Numbered from the stretch's first letter, positions 1 through 10,520 are shown. The stretch is 64,000 nt of DNA from Maribacter sp. (GCA_020629415.1 JAHDDL010000004.1:36466-100465), one strand, 5' to 3'. The notes: generated from the letters alone by a model not told the origin. Numbers and translations: made by a program.

Positions 1-2430
1 TCTTTATATGTTATGACTCCGGAATATGGAGCTGCCACGCAATTGGAAAAAATTGACATGCTTGATTTTGCTGATTTGATAGCACTTAACAAGTTTGACA
101 AACGCGGAGCCTTAGATGCTTTACGAGATGTAAAAAAACAGTACCAGCGAAACCATCAGTTATGGGATACAGCCTTAGAAGAACTTCCGGCTTACGGCAC
201 CATTGCTTCTCAATTTAATGACCCGGGCATGAACCAATTGTATAGGGCCGTTATAGATACTTTGGTGAACAAAACGGGAGCGGAAGATCTTAGGTCTAGT
301 TTTCAAAGTTCAAGAGAAATGTCCGAGAAAATCTATATCATCCCGCCAAAGCGTACCAGGTATCTTTCTGAAATAACCGATACTATCCGAGATTATAATG
401 AAAGGACCGAAGATCAAAAAGCTATTGCCCAAAAGTTATTTAGCCTTAAAGAATCAGCTGAAATACTAAAAGACAAAGATGATGTATTAATAGCTATTGA
501 AGCTGCGAAGGAAGAACTACGATTAGACCTTGACCCACACAATCAAAAAATTATTGATGAATGGCATGAGAAGAAGGCTAATTATGAAGGAGAATTTTTC
601 ACCTATATAGTAAGAGGTAAAGAGGTGAAGGTAGCAACTACGACAAAATCTTTATCCCAGACACAAATACCAAAAGTAATCTTACCAAAATATGAAGGTT
701 GGGGAGATATCCTAAAATGGTCTTTACAGGAAAATGTACCTGGTGAGTTTCCTTTTACATCAGGCGTTTTTCCTTTTAAAAGACAAGGGGAGGATCCAAC
801 CCGAATGTTTGCAGGGGAAGGCGGACCTGAAAGAACGAATAAGCGTTTTCATTACGTTTCTAAAGGTTTGCCTGCAGCTAGGCTGTCTACGGCATTTGAT
901 TCCGTAACCTTATATGGCGAAGACCCTGGAAATCGTCCTGATATTTATGGTAAAATTGGTAATTCTGGTGTAAGTATTTGCTGTTTGGACGATGCTAAAA
1001 AATTGTATTCAGGTTTTGATCTATGTGCGCCCACAACTTCTGTTTCCATGACCATTAACGGACCTGCAGCTACTATAGCGGCATTTTTCATGAACGCAGC
1101 TATTGATCAGCAATGTGAAAAATATATTAAGGCCAATGGATTAGAAAATGAAGTAAATAGAAAAATTGACGCTATTTATAATAAATTAGGAGCTAAGCGT
1201 CCTACCTATTCTGGAGAACTGCCAGAGGGTAATGATGGTCTTGGTCTATTGCTTTTGGGTGTGACCGGTGATCAAGTATTAAAAGCTGATATCTATGAAG
1301 AATTAAAGTCGGCAGCATTGTCTAAGGTTAGAGGTACGGTACAAGCGGATATTTTAAAAGAAGACCAAGCACAAAATACCTGTATTTTTTCAACTGAATT
1401 TTCATTACGTTTAATGGGTGATGTACAACAGTATTTTATTGATCAAAAAGTGCGTAATTTTTATTCGGTCTCCATTTCTGGATATCATATTGCAGAAGCT
1501 GGTGCAAACCCTATTAGTCAGTTGGCTTTTACGCTTGCAAATGGCTTTACTTTTGTAGAATACTATATTTCTAGAGGTATGCACATTGATGATTTTGCGC
1601 CAAATCTATCTTTTTTCTTTAGTAACGGACTTGATCCTGAATATGCTGTAATCGGTAGAGTGGCACGTAGAATTTGGGCAAAAGCCATTAAGTTGAAATA
1701 TGGGGGTAATGAACGATCACAAAAATTGAAATACCATATTCAAACATCTGGTCGCTCTTTACATGCCCAGGAGATAGATTTTAATGATATTAGAACTACG
1801 TTACAAGCACTTTACGCTATTTATGATAATTGTAATTCTTTGCATACCAATGCTTATGACGAGGCAATTACCACACCTACGGAGCATTCTGTACGAAGAG
1901 CGATGGCAATACAATTAATAATTAATAAAGAGCTTGGGTTGGCTAAAAATGAGAATCCTATGCAGGGTTCTTTTATAACGGAAGAACTGACCGATTTGGT
2001 GGAAGAAGCCGTTATGGTTGAGTTTGATAGAATTACCGACCGTGGTGGAGTTCTTGGGGCAATGGAAAGTATGTACCAACGTAGTAAAATTCAAGAAGAG
2101 AGTCTTTATTACGAAACTAAAAAGCATACGGGTGAATTGCCTATTATTGGGGTAAATACATTTTTGTCTTCAAAAGGTTCACCTACCGTAATACCTGATG
2201 AAGTTATTCGCGCAACAGAAAATGAGAAGAAGGTTCAGATCAGTAATCTTGAAGAATTACAGGAAAGAAACGCTGTAATTGCAGATGCGTCATTAAAAAA
2301 ATTACAAGATGTTGCTCTAAAGAATGAAAATACTTTTGAGCAATTAATGGAAACAGCTAAATACTGTTCTTTAGGGCAAATTACACATGCTATGTTTGAA
2401 GTAGGAGGACAGTATCGTAGAAATATGTAG
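1..2430 (+). CDS. icmF: IcmF-type fused acyl-CoA mutase (3' part; 5' end outside window)
   Basis: Probable adenosylcobalamin-dependent isobutyryl-CoA mutase fused to its G-protein chaperone. The frame is open from base 1 (SLYV precedes the first Met at 13), so the gene begins upstream. What remains is the end of a MeaB/ArgK-like GTPase domain, with an NKFD guanine-specificity motif near residue 27, then a linker and the mutase substrate barrel from about residue 230. The family is usually around 1100 residues with an N-terminal B12-binding domain, which would be the missing part. The segment [12 protein letters not shown] followed by [12 protein letters not shown] is the IcmF form; true methylmalonyl-CoA mutases have a Tyr-containing PWTIRQ-type segment there. 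It may still be annotated generically as methylmalonyl-CoA mutase family. The role would be branched-chain or short-chain acyl-CoA carbon-skeleton rearrangement in the cytoplasm. Confidence 0.88.
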   Translation, partial: SLYVMTPEYGAATQLEKIDMLDFADLIALNKFDKRGALDALRDVKKQYQRNHQLWDTALEELPAYGTIASQFNDPGMNQLYRAVIDTLVNKTGAEDLRSSFQSSREMSEKIYIIPPKRTRYLSEITDTIRDYNERTEDQKAIAQKLFSLKESAEILKDKDDVLIAIEAAKEELRLDLDPHNQKIIDEWHEKKANYEGEFFTYIVRGKEVKVATTTKSLSQTQIPKVILPKYEGWGDILKWSLQENVPGEFPFTSGVFPFKRQGEDPTRMFAGEGGPERTNKRFHYVSKGLPAARLSTAFDSVTLYGEDPGNRPDIYGKIGNSGVSICCLDDAKKLYSGFDLCAPTTSVSMTINGPAATIAAFFMNAAIDQQCEKYIKANGLENEVNRKIDAIYNKLGAKRPTYSGELPEGNDGLGLLLLGVTGDQVLKADIYEELKSAALSKVRGTVQADILKEDQAQNTCIFSTEFSLRLMGDVQQYFIDQKVRNFYSVSISGYHIAEAGANPISQLAFTLANGFTFVEYYISRGMHIDDFAPNLSFFFSNGLDPEYAVIGRVARRIWAKAIKLKYGGNERSQKLKYHIQTSGRSLHAQEIDFNDIRTTLQALYAIYDNCNSLHTNAYDEAITTPTEHSVRRAMAIQLIINKELGLAKNENPMQGSFITEELTDLVEEAVMVEFDRITDRGGVLGAMESMYQRSKIQEESLYYETKKHTGELPIIGVNTFLSSKGSPTVIPDEVIRATENEKKVQISNLEELQERNAVIADASLKKLQDVALKNENTFEQLMETAKYCSLGQITHAMFEVGGQYRRNM

Positions 2431-2530
2431 CTATTTTAAGGTTTATAAGTTGCTACTGATATGATGTTTTCAAAAATTAAAATCACATTGTTTGTTGTAG
2501 TCTCTTAACTGACACCTACTTTTACATAAA

Positions 2531-3121
2531 ATGAATATCATGCTGCATTTAAAACTTGCTACTGATCCGCGCTGGGTCAATATTGTTGAGAAAAATCTTG
2601 AAGAGATTTTAACTGATCATGCATGGTGTGAACAGAAAGCGGCAACCAATGCCATTACTATAATTACGCTTAATTCTGAATATCCTGATTTGGTGACTGA
2701 TCTGCTTCTTCTAGCTCAAGAAGAATTAGTGCATTTTCAAATGGTTCATAATATAATCAAAGAAAGGGGCTATACATTGGGTAGAGAGCGTAAGGACAGT
2801 TACGTGAACGAGTTGTATAAGTTTATGAATAAAGGAGGAAGCCGATTGCAGTCTATGGTAGATAGGCTGTTATTTTCTGCTATGATAGAGGCAAGAAGTT
2901 GCGAACGCTTTAAATTACTTTCAGAACAAATTAAAGACCCTGAATTAGCTGAATTTTATCGAGATTTAATGATTAGCGAAGCGGGTCATTATACCACATT
3001 TATTGGTTTTGCCCGTAAATATGGTCAAGATGTTGATGTAGATAAACGTTGGCAAGAGTTAGTTGAATTTGAAGCAAAAGTAATTCAGAATTACGGTAAG
3101 GATGAAACCATACATGGTTGA
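2531..3121 (+). CDS. miaE: tRNA-(ms2io6A)-hydroxylase-like diiron protein MiaE
   Basis: 196-residue ferritin-like protein matching MiaE, which hydroxylates the isopentenyl side chain of ms2i6A at position 37 of tRNA. The N-terminal segment LKLATDPRWV is typical of the family. Diiron ligands are visible as E..H pairs in QEELVHFQ (about residues 65-72) and SEAGHY (about residues 150-155), with ARSCERF between them. Length is normal. A second ATG at 2540 (MLHLKL) would give a start closer to that of relatives, so the true start may be three codons downstream. It converges on mnmE, another tRNA-modification gene, with only 17 bases between the stop codons. Confidence 0.88.
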   Translation: MNIMLHLKLATDPRWVNIVEKNLEEILTDHAWCEQKAATNAITIITLNSEYPDLVTDLLLLAQEELVHFQMVHNIIKERGYTLGRERKDSYVNELYKFMNKGGSRLQSMVDRLLFSAMIEARSCERFKLLSEQIKDPELAEFYRDLMISEAGHYTTFIGFARKYGQDVDVDKRWQELVEFEAKVIQNYGKDETIHG

Positions 3122-3138
3122 TCTATAGTATTGATATT

Positions 3139-4536
3139 TTATTTGCCGATACAAAAATTAGCAAATATATTTCCCAACAATTCGTCATTGGTTACTTGCC
3201 CGGTAATTTCCCCTAAATGGTAAAGTGCTTCACGAACATCAATTGCCATTAAGTCGCTAGAAAGTTCTGCATTCATTCCAAATTGCACTTTTTCTATCTC
3301 TTCTAATGCTTTTAACAAAGAGTCGTAGTGGCGTGTGTTGGTAACTATGGTTTCGTTATTTCGTAATGCACCGGTATTTACAAATTCTAGAAGGCTATTT
3401 TGTAAATCTTTTACACCTTCACCTGTTTTTGCAGAAAGGTATTTTACATCATTTAAATAGGTGCCTATTTTATTTTTATCGTCTTCGGAAAGGGTATCGG
3501 CTTTATTAACTAGTAGAACTAAAGGTTTTAAAGGATTCTTGTTCTTTATTTTTTCAAAATCTATAACCGTGTTTTTTAACTTTTGGTCATCCGCCAAAAG
3601 CTTTGATCCATCAACAAGTAATAGAATAACTTGTGCCTGTTCTATTTTTTCAAAGGTTTTTTTAATACCCATACCTTCAACAATATCTTCGGTTTCTCGA
3701 ATTCCGGCGGTATCAATAAATCTAAATCCTATACCTCCTATGGAAATTTCGTCTTCTATAGTATCTCTGGTAGTTCCTGCTATATCTGATACCAAAGCAC
3801 GTTCTTCATTTAAAAAGGCATTTAAAAGAGTAGATTTACCTACGTTTGGTTCACCAACGATGGCAACTGGTATTCCATTTTTAATAACATTTCCTACGGC
3901 AAAGGAATCTATTAAGCTTTGTAGAACTTTTTGAATACGGGTCAGTAGATCCTTAAATGCGGAGCGATCGGCAAACTCTACATCTTCTTCGGAAAAATCG
4001 AGTTCCAATTCAATCAAAGAAGCAAAATTCAACAATTCTGTACGTAGCTGCTTTATCTCGTTACTGAATCCGCCGCGCATTTGTTGAACTGCAATTTGAT
4101 GACTGGCCTCATTATCACTCGAAATTAAATCGGCAACAGCTTCCGCCTGGCTTAAATCCATCTTACCGTTTAAAAAGGCCCTTAATGTAAATTCGCCAGC
4201 ATCTGCCGTTCTACAACCGTTTCTAAGAAACAATTGAATAATTTGTTGTTGAATATAAGGAGAGCCATGACAGGATATTTCTATGACGTTCTCCCCAGTA
4301 TAAGAATGCGGATTTTTAAAAATTGAAACAAGTGCTTGGTCCAAAACATTTTCACCATCCTTAATATAGCCTAAATGTATGGTATGGCTTTTTTGATTTT
4401 TTAAAATCTTACCGGAAACTGATTCAAATTGTTTAGAGGCGATGGTAATTGCATCTGCACCTGAAAGCCTAATAACCGCAATAGCTCCTGCGCCTGCCGG
4501 TGTTGCTAATGCTATAATAGTGTCTGTTTGAATCAT
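3139..4536 (-). CDS. mnmE: tRNA uridine-5-carboxymethylaminomethyl GTPase MnmE
   Basis: MnmE (TrmE) works with MnmG to modify the wobble uridine (cmnm5U/nm5U) of certain tRNAs. The 465-residue length is normal. The N-terminal formyl-THF-binding domain starts with DTIIALATPAGAGAIAVIRLSG. The helical domain is interrupted by a G domain with GEPNVGKST (G1), DIAGTTRDT (G2), DTAGIRETED (G3) and NKAD (G4). The protein ends in FCIGK, the conserved C-terminal motif whose Cys is essential. It is transcribed alone on the minus strand, converging on miaE. Confidence 0.97.
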   Translation of the reverse strand: MIQTDTIIALATPAGAGAIAVIRLSGADAITIASKQFESVSGKILKNQKSHTIHLGYIKDGENVLDQALVSIFKNPHSYTGENVIEISCHGSPYIQQQIIQLFLRNGCRTADAGEFTLRAFLNGKMDLSQAEAVADLISSDNEASHQIAVQQMRGGFSNEIKQLRTELLNFASLIELELDFSEEDVEFADRSAFKDLLTRIQKVLQSLIDSFAVGNVIKNGIPVAIVGEPNVGKSTLLNAFLNEERALVSDIAGTTRDTIEDEISIGGIGFRFIDTAGIRETEDIVEGMGIKKTFEKIEQAQVILLLVDGSKLLADDQKLKNTVIDFEKIKNKNPLKPLVLLVNKADTLSEDDKNKIGTYLNDVKYLSAKTGEGVKDLQNSLLEFVNTGALRNNETIVTNTRHYDSLLKALEEIEKVQFGMNAELSSDLMAIDVREALYHLGEITGQVTNDELLGNIFANFCIGK

Positions 4537-4646
4537 GCTGCAAAAATAATCAATTATTACTGTTGTAGTTTTCTTAATTTATTGCGATTTTATTTTCGGT
4601 ATATAATTATGTATTAATTTCGCATGCAATAAAATGTATATTAAAT

Positions 4647-5075
4647 ATGAAAAAAGTAATTCTATTGTTGGCGTTCATGTTTGTTGGTGCTATAGCCGTT
4701 GCCCAAGATAATGCCCCTGAAACATCTGAGGAAGTTTCGGTAAATTATGATAACGATTTGGAGCAGGTGAAGAAAGATGTTGAGGATGCTAAAGCCGAAG
4801 CTAAAAAAGCAAAAAAGGAAGCTGCTGAACAAAAGAAAAAAGATGCCGCAAAAAAGAAAGAAGAGAAGCTAAAAAAACAAATTAAGGCAAAAGAGAAATC
4901 TATTTCTAGTTCAGAGAAACAAATTGAGAAGTTAAAAGGACAGCTAGAAAAAGGGAGGGTAAAAGGCACATTGTCTCCGGTTGATATTCAGAAAAAAGAA
5001 GATAAGATCGCTAAGAGTCAAATGAAGATTATGAAAGAGCAAGAAAAACTTAAAAAGTTGAACAGAAAACTATAA
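4647..5075 (+). CDS. Exported lysine-rich coiled-coil protein, function unknown
   Basis: 142 residues starting with a clear Sec signal peptide (MKKVILLLAFMFVGAIAVAQ, cleavage after AVAQ or just before it). An acidic stretch follows, then an extended Lys/Ala/Glu-rich region with heptad character that is almost certainly a periplasmic coiled coil. Residues from about 45 to 100 are mostly K, E and A. I recognise no enzymatic motif. Lys-rich exported proteins of this kind are frequent in Flavobacteriaceae, and two others with basic tails occur in this window. The gene stands between mnmE (divergent) and a DUF4870 membrane protein 73 bases downstream. Confidence 0.8.
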   Translation: MKKVILLLAFMFVGAIAVAQDNAPETSEEVSVNYDNDLEQVKKDVEDAKAEAKKAKKEAAEQKKKDAAKKKEEKLKKQIKAKEKSISSSEKQIEKLKGQLEKGRVKGTLSPVDIQKKEDKIAKSQMKIMKEQEKLKKLNRKL

Positions 5076-5148
5076 TTTTCCTAAAATTTGTAACAAATTG
5101 AGCGTTTGTGCGTCATATTTATAGTATTCATCATTAAATCAATCAAAA

Positions 5149-5517
5149 ATGGAACTAGTAAATAAAAACGCAGTAGTTGTTCGTGAAGACCGTAATTTGT
5201 TGGTCATTACACATTTGTCTCAGTATTTAGATTTTATAACAGGTTTTGGCGGACTTATAGTTCCGCTAGTTATTTGGCTAACTACCAAAGATTCAGTTAT
5301 AGGTATGGATGAGCATGGCAAATCTGTTATCAATTTTCAGTTATCTTTAATATTGTACTTGGTAATTGGTATTCCAGGTATATTGTTATTTGGGCTTGGA
5401 ATATTGTTATTGATCTTTGCAGGTATTTTGTCAATTGTTATGCCGGCCGTCAATGCTATAAAAGCTAGTAATGGAGAGTCACCAAGTTATTTTGGCACTA
5501 TAAGATTCATATCTTAA
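5149..5517 (+). CDS. DUF4870 (Tic20-like) small membrane protein
   Basis: 122-residue inner-membrane protein with the DUF4870 pattern: a short cytoplasmic N-terminus, THLSQYLDFITGFGGLIVPLVIW as a first hydrophobic segment, the conserved GKSVINFQLSLILY region, and a long hydrophobic segment before a short C-terminal tail ending YFGTIRFIS. The family is widespread and has no firmly established function. The gene ends just ahead of a strong bidirectional terminator and converges on dnaN. Confidence 0.88.
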   Translation: MELVNKNAVVVREDRNLLVITHLSQYLDFITGFGGLIVPLVIWLTTKDSVIGMDEHGKSVINFQLSLILYLVIGIPGILLFGLGILLLIFAGILSIVMPAVNAIKASNGESPSYFGTIRFIS

Positions 5518-5532
5518 TTAGATTTTAAAATA

Positions 5533-5566
5533 AAAAAAGGGTCAGTTTTTTAGCTGACCCTTTTTT
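5533..5566. terminator. Bidirectional intrinsic terminator between DUF4870 gene and dnaN
   Basis: Stem GGGTCAG (5539-5545) pairs with CTGACCC (5554-5560). It is flanked by an A-run on the left and a T-run on the right, so it works for both converging genes. Confidence 0.9.
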
Positions 5567-5585
5567 AGTATATAAGTATTTGGTA

Positions 5586-6704
5586 TTAACCGTTAAGCAT
5601 TACGGGCATTACCAGCATGGTTACAAATTCACCCTCGTCTAAGCCATCTGTTGGGGTCAAAATACCTGCACGGTTTGGTAAACTCATTTCTAAAGAGACC
5701 TCATCTGAACCTAAATTGTTCAGCATTTCAGTTAAGAATCTAGAGTTAAAACCAATTTGCATGTCATCACCTTGGTAAGAACACGTTAACCTTTCTTCCG
5801 CCTTGTTAGAGTAATCTAGATCTTCTGCAGAAATATTCAATTCTGCCCCGGCTATTTTTAAACGTATCTGGTGTGTCGTCTTATTTGAGAAAATAGAAAC
5901 CCTTTTAACTGAACTTAAAAACTGATTTCTAGCGATCGTAAGTTTGTTAGGGTTCTCTTTTGGTATAACCGCTTCGTAATTTGGGTATTTACCATCAATA
6001 AGTCTACAGATCAGTTCGGTTTCGTCAAAGCTAAACTTCGCATTACTTTCATTATACTCAATAAGAACATCAGACTCGCTACCTGCCAATATACCTTTTA
6101 ACAAAGTCAAAGGTTTTTTAGGCATGATAAATTCCGCTACCTGAGAAGCCCTAACATCTGTACGTTGATATTTAACCAGTTTATGTGCGTCTGTAGCAAC
6201 AAACGTTAAGTTCTCTGGAGAAAATTGAAAGAAAACTCCGCTCATTACAGGTCTTAAATCGTCATTTCCTGCAGCAAAAATTGTTTTGTTGATCGCCGTT
6301 GCCAAGATATCGCCAAGCAAGGTCGTAGAACTTGGACTCGTCAATTCTACAGCTTTAGGAAATTCGGCTCCATCGGCATATGCAAGGGCATATTTACCAT
6401 GGTTAGAGCTAATTTCTACTGTATTGTTATCCTCTACTACAAAAGTAAGAGGTTGTTCTGGAAAAGTTTTTAAAGTTTCTAAAAGCAATCTTGCCGGTAC
6501 AGCTATAGTACCTTCGTTGTCAGAATCTACTTTTATAACTGAACTCATAGTGGTTTCCAAATCGGAAGCTGAGACGGTCAGTTTGTCCTTCTGCAAATCG
6601 AACAGAAAATTATCCAATATGGGTAATGTATTACTGTTGTTGATTACACCTCCTAATATTTGAAGTTGTTTTAGCAAATAGGTACTTGAAACTATAAATT
6701 TCAT
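5586..6704 (-). CDS. dnaN: DNA polymerase III sliding clamp, beta subunit
   Basis: 372 residues, full length for the clamp. It starts MKFIVSSTYLLKQLQ and ends EFVTMLVMPVMLNG, the conserved C-terminal MP(M/I)(R/L) region. The three repeated clamp folds can be followed through NTLPILDNFLF, IAVPARLLLETLKTFP, SGVFFQF, DAHKLVKY, FIMPKKPLTLLKG, IDGKYPNYEAVIP and GFNSRFLTEML. It forms a ring that tethers the replicative polymerase to DNA. dnaA is not adjacent, so there is no sign that this is the replication-origin neighbourhood. About 280 non-coding bases lie upstream. Confidence 0.98.
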   Translation of the reverse strand: MKFIVSSTYLLKQLQILGGVINNSNTLPILDNFLFDLQKDKLTVSASDLETTMSSVIKVDSDNEGTIAVPARLLLETLKTFPEQPLTFVVEDNNTVEISSNHGKYALAYADGAEFPKAVELTSPSSTTLLGDILATAINKTIFAAGNDDLRPVMSGVFFQFSPENLTFVATDAHKLVKYQRTDVRASQVAEFIMPKKPLTLLKGILAGSESDVLIEYNESNAKFSFDETELICRLIDGKYPNYEAVIPKENPNKLTIARNQFLSSVKRVSIFSNKTTHQIRLKIAGAELNISAEDLDYSNKAEERLTCSYQGDDMQIGFNSRFLTEMLNNLGSDEVSLEMSLPNRAGILTPTDGLDEGEFVTMLVMPVMLNG

Positions 6705-6982
6705 TCTTTAATTTTTATTGATATTTCTCCTGAAATTCTCAAGGGAAATAGGTTTAAACTCCTTTTTAGTTGGCAGTTTTCGTTACCAACAAAGATATTT
6801 TAATTGCCCTTTTTAAGGAAACAAACTTATTAACAGTTTGTTATTGCTCAAGGTAGTGTATATTTCTAGTTATTAATAAGTTAACATGATAATAATTGTG
6901 TTTGTCTATTAGTTATTAACTTTTGCCGATCTTAATTAATTTAAAAATAAGCCTAAATTCTCAGGTGATCATATTTGCTTTA

Positions 6983-7813
6983 TTATTCAAAATCTATCAT
7001 TATAGTATCCCTATAATCTAAACCTAATAATGTAGAAGCACCACCTACTGTGGTAAGATTACTTTTGTAAATGGCCAATTCAATATAATTGGATGAATTA
7101 AATATTGCCAAAAGGTCACCTGCACTTTTGCGCTGGTTCTTTTCTAGACTGTAATCTATAAATTCATTATAAGCTCTATGAATCTTTGTTATTTTATGAT
7201 TTCGTGCCAAAACGGTATAGTCCCTGCCTTTTCTGTAGGCATCGAACAAATTTTTACGAATATTGGTAATTACATTTCCATAGTTATCAATATAGATAAC
7301 GCTACCAATAATTTTTTTGCCGTCTTCTACAATTCTAGGAGCAAATTCTCTTAAATCGTTAAGTTCGGTAAAAGGTTTGCCTACTAATTCCAATGTGCCT
7401 CCACGAGCTATATGGCAGGCAACTTGTATAAAAACATTTAAGACGGGAAATGAGTTGGCAATAGAATCAGGTAAATTTATTTCAAATACTTTTTCAGGAG
7501 TCATTTCAGAAGTGATGAGCCCAATGACACCAGTGTTTGCACCAATAAAATAGTGTCCGTTGATTAGAGCGACAATGTGCTTGTTTTCTGGTGTTTCTTC
7601 AGAATCTACACCTACAATATGAATAGTTCCTTTAGGAAAACTGTTGTAAGAGTTAGAAAGAATATATGCACACTCTTGAATGTTAAAAGGCATGATATCA
7701 TGCGATATATCAACAATTTTGGCATCGGGCAATTCTGTGTATATGGAGCCTTTTAAAACAGCTACAAAGTGATCTTTTAATCCGAAATCTGTTGTGAGGG
7801 TGATAATTGCCAT
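6983..7813 (-). CDS. SAM hydroxide adenosyltransferase (DUF62 / S-adenosyl-l-methionine hydrolase)
   Basis: 276-residue member of the SAM hydroxide adenosyltransferase/fluorinase superfamily (SAM_HAT). The N-terminus ITLTTDFGLKDHFVAVLKG holds the conserved TTDFG..D motif, and IDNYGNVITNI near residue 173 is the second hallmark. Family members use an activated water to split SAM into adenosine and methionine. Halogenases of the superfamily need a halide-binding loop that the hydroxide enzymes lack, and nothing here argues for halogenation. The gene is divergent from phoH. Confidence 0.9.
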   Translation of the reverse strand: MAIITLTTDFGLKDHFVAVLKGSIYTELPDAKIVDISHDIMPFNIQECAYILSNSYNSFPKGTIHIVGVDSEETPENKHIVALINGHYFIGANTGVIGLITSEMTPEKVFEINLPDSIANSFPVLNVFIQVACHIARGGTLELVGKPFTELNDLREFAPRIVEDGKKIIGSVIYIDNYGNVITNIRKNLFDAYRKGRDYTVLARNHKITKIHRAYNEFIDYSLEKNQRKSAGDLLAIFNSSNYIELAIYKSNLTTVGGASTLLGLDYRDTIMIDFE

Positions 7814-7942
7814 ACAGCAATGTTGATATGTTTTTGGTTAGTCGAATTTAAAATTTGCTTAAATTTGATATACAAAATTAAACAAAAAACAGCGATTAGA
7901 AACTAATCTTCGCTAACTATAAATCATTATAAAACCGACTGT

Positions 7943-8896
7943 TTGAACGAGATAATTCTAGAACTTACCGAAATTAGCCCAAGAGAGTTTTTTGGGCAGC
8001 AAAATGAGCATATTGATTTATTAAAAAAATACTTTCCTAAATTGAAAATTGTTGCCCGTGGCAACAAGATCAAAGCCTTTGGGGATGAAGAACTTTTGGA
8101 AGAGTTTGAAAGGCGGTTCGATTTGCTGACGCAACATTTCATTAAATACAACAAATTAGACGAAAACAGCATAGAAAGAGTGTTGACAAGTTCTGAAGAT
8201 GATGAGCTTAAATCATCTAAGAATAGCGGAGAAACATTGGTTCATGGTGTAAGCGGCAGGTTAATAAAAGCACAGACTGCAAACCAACGTCGTTTGGTAG
8301 ATGCCTCTAAAAAGAACGATATGGTTTTTGCCATTGGTCCGGCCGGTACCGGTAAGACCTACACAGGTGTTGCGCTTGCCGTTAAGGCCTTAAAAGAAAA
8401 ACAGGTTAAAAAAATTATATTGACCAGGCCTGCCGTTGAAGCTGGTGAAAATCTAGGTTTTTTACCGGGTGACCTTAAAGAGAAGCTTGACCCTTATATG
8501 CAACCATTGTATGATGCCCTAAGGGATATGATTCCTGCGGAGAAGTTGGTACATTATATTGAAAATGGTACCATACAGATAGCACCAATGGCATTTATGC
8601 GCGGTAGAACTTTAGATAATGCCTTTGTAATTTTAGATGAGGCACAGAATACTACCCATGCACAGATGAAAATGTTCTTGACAAGAATGGGTAGAAACGC
8701 CAGATTTTTAATTACCGGTGATCCCGGGCAAATAGATTTACCTAGAAGAACAATTTCCGGTTTAAAAGAAGCTTTGCTAATTTTACAAAATGTACCAGGT
8801 ATAGAGATTATTTATCTAGACGATAAAGATGTAATTCGTCATAAACTGGTTAAAAAGGTTATTGAAGCATACAAAACAATAGAACACCACAATTAA
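7943..8896 (+). CDS. phoH: PhoH-like ATPase
   Basis: 317-residue PhoH family protein. A Walker A motif [11 protein letters not shown] sits near residue 132 and a Walker B segment VILDEAQN near residue 230, with [17 protein letters not shown] and [10 protein letters not shown], all diagnostic of PhoH. It begins with TTG at 7943 (read as [18 protein letters not shown]). No ATG is available upstream in frame, and this N-terminus matches flavobacterial relatives, so the TTG start is probably real. The family is linked to RNA metabolism and phosphate or stress responses, but its mechanism is not settled. purC follows after 8 bases, so the two are probably cotranscribed. Confidence 0.93.
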   Translation: MNEIILELTEISPREFFGQQNEHIDLLKKYFPKLKIVARGNKIKAFGDEELLEEFERRFDLLTQHFIKYNKLDENSIERVLTSSEDDELKSSKNSGETLVHGVSGRLIKAQTANQRRLVDASKKNDMVFAIGPAGTGKTYTGVALAVKALKEKQVKKIILTRPAVEAGENLGFLPGDLKEKLDPYMQPLYDALRDMIPAEKLVHYIENGTIQIAPMAFMRGRTLDNAFVILDEAQNTTHAQMKMFLTRMGRNARFLITGDPGQIDLPRRTISGLKEALLILQNVPGIEIIYLDDKDVIRHKLVKKVIEAYKTIEHHN

Positions 8897-8904
8897 GAAT
8901 TAAC

Positions 8905-9861
8905 ATGTCAAAGAAAACTATTTACGAAACCGAATTTAATTTTCCGGGTCAAAAGAACGTCTATAAGGGCAAAGTAAGATCTGTGTATACTTTAGAGAAC
9001 GATATGTTGGTCATGGTGGCAACCGATCGGTTGTCTGCGTTTGATGTGGTAATGCCTAAGGGAATACCTTATAAAGGACAGATTCTAAATCAGATCGCGA
9101 CCCAAATGATGGCTTCTACCGACGATATCGTGCCTAATTGGTTATCGGCAACACCTGATCCCAATGTTGCCGTTGGTGTTGCTTGCGAGCCATTTAAAAT
9201 TGAAATGGTAATACGTGGCTATTTATCTGGTCATGCCGCTAGAGAATATAAACTTGGAAAAAGATCGTTATGTGGTGTTGCTATGCCCGATGGACTGAAA
9301 GAGAACGATAAATTTCCAAAACCAATTATTACTCCTGCCACCAAAGCGGAAATGGGTGATCATGATGAGGATATTTCGAAAGAGGATATTCTTGGTAAAG
9401 GCATAATTTCTGCAGAGGATTATGCGCTGCTAGAAAAGTATACTTATGCGCTTTTTCAAAGAGGAACGGAAATCGCTGCCGAAAGGGGCTTGATACTGGT
9501 GGATACCAAATATGAATTCGGAAAGACAAAAGATGGTGAAATTGTTTTGATAGATGAGATACATACCCCGGATTCTTCTAGATATTTTTATTCAGAAGGA
9601 TATCAGCAAAGACAAGATGCCAATGAACCTCAAAAACAACTTTCTAAGGAGTTTGTAAGGCAATGGCTTATTTCAAATGGTTTTCAAGGTCTAGAAGGAC
9701 AAACCGTTCCTGAAATGTCCGATGAATATATTGAATCCGTATCTGAACGTTACATTGAGCTTTACGAACACATTACCGGCGAAACTTTTGTAAAAGCCGA
9801 TACTACACATATACACGACCGGATCAATAGAAATGTTTTAAATTATTTGGAAAGCCTTTAA
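8905..9861 (+). CDS. purC: SAICAR synthase (phosphoribosylaminoimidazole-succinocarboxamide synthase)
   Basis: 318 residues. PurC ligates aspartate to CAIR with ATP, step 8 of de novo purine synthesis. Recognisable segments are [11 protein letters not shown] (nucleotide-binding loop), [35 protein letters not shown], and [12 protein letters not shown] near the metal/ATP site. The length is that of the long, ADE1-like form rather than the ~237-residue enterobacterial form, as is usual in Bacteroidota. It lies 8 bases after phoH and converges on the exonuclease gene, with a 2-base gap. Confidence 0.97.
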   Translation: MSKKTIYETEFNFPGQKNVYKGKVRSVYTLENDMLVMVATDRLSAFDVVMPKGIPYKGQILNQIATQMMASTDDIVPNWLSATPDPNVAVGVACEPFKIEMVIRGYLSGHAAREYKLGKRSLCGVAMPDGLKENDKFPKPIITPATKAEMGDHDEDISKEDILGKGIISAEDYALLEKYTYALFQRGTEIAAERGLILVDTKYEFGKTKDGEIVLIDEIHTPDSSRYFYSEGYQQRQDANEPQKQLSKEFVRQWLISNGFQGLEGQTVPEMSDEYIESVSERYIELYEHITGETFVKADTTHIHDRINRNVLNYLESL

Positions 9862-9863
9862 GT

Positions 9864-10520
9864 TTATCTAAGCAAATATTTGAGGGAAAAGTTTTTCTTT
9901 TCTTTTAACCGAGAGGTAATTTTTAAAAAGGCGACGGCTGTTATGTAGGCGTCGCCTAGTGCTGTGTGCCTATCTTTTCTGGAAATAGAGAATTTTTCGG
10001 CAAGTTCGTCCAAGGTGTAATTTGGTTTTGGTTGTACCAAGTAAGATTTTATGAGCGTTTTTTTATAAATGACTCCGGTATCAAGTACCGTATTCTTTAA
10101 TTTAGGTAAACCATGTCTCTCTAGAGCGCTATTTAGCATGCCTATATCAAAACCTGCATGGTGTGCTACAATAATGGCGTTGCCAACGTAGGCCAAAAAC
10201 TTTTCAAGAGCCAAAATTTCATTGATACATTCTCGTTGTCCATTTTTTAATAGACCGTGAATGTGCACCGTTTCTTTACTGAATTTTTCTTGTTCTAAAT
10301 AGCTGTCGAAAACTTCTTGAACCGAGATGGTCCCATCTTTGATTTTTACGGCGCCAATTGAGAGTATACGATCGTCTTTAAAACTAAATCCCGTAGTTTC
10401 TGTATCCAAGACAACAAAAATTAATTCCTTGAAATTTTTACTTTGTGTTTCCTTAAAAAGATTCTCATAGTTTTTCCAAAAAGCGGGTAGGTTTTTAGGT
10501 GTTCTTTTAAATAATCCCAT
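9864..10520 (-). CDS. DEDDh 3'-5' exonuclease (DnaQ/PolC epsilon-like)
   Basis: 218 residues. The exonuclease motifs are FVVLDTETTGFS (ExoI, DTE), IIVAHHAGFDIGML (ExoII, D) and RKDRHTALGDAYITA (ExoIII, H and D), giving a complete DEDDh active site. It resembles the DNA polymerase III epsilon subunit but has an N-terminal extension of about 35 residues and no polymerase. The start overlaps the stop of the cNMP/CBS/DUF294 gene by one base, so the two are translationally linked. This exonuclease-DUF294 pairing recurs in Bacteroidota and proteobacteria, which suggests a joint role in nucleotide or DNA-repair metabolism. Confidence 0.92.
   Translation of the reverse strand: MGLFKRTPKNLPAFWKNYENLFKETQSKNFKELIFVVLDTETTGFSFKDDRILSIGAVKIKDGTISVQEVFDSYLEQEKFSKETVHIHGLLKNGQRECINEILALEKFLAYVGNAIIVAHHAGFDIGMLNSALERHGLPKLKNTVLDTGVIYKKTLIKSYLVQPKPNYTLDELAEKFSISRKDRHTALGDAYITAVAFLKITSRLKEKKNFSLKYLLR

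Noticed and set aside
3461-3934. 157-codon open frame antisense to mnmE
   Set aside because: Fully inside the well-conserved G domain of mnmE; composition rich in Ser/Phe/Ile as expected from a reverse-strand shadow.
6705-6982. AT-rich region with three TTATTAA copies upstream of dnaN, considered as a replication origin
   Set aside because: No DnaA boxes (TTATCCACA-like), no dnaA neighbour, and dnaN is often far from oriC in Flavobacteriaceae. I see only an ordinary promoter region.
6983-7813. Possible fluorinase or chlorinase
   Set aside because: The protein matches the common SAM hydroxide adenosyltransferase; nothing in sequence or neighbours points to halide use.
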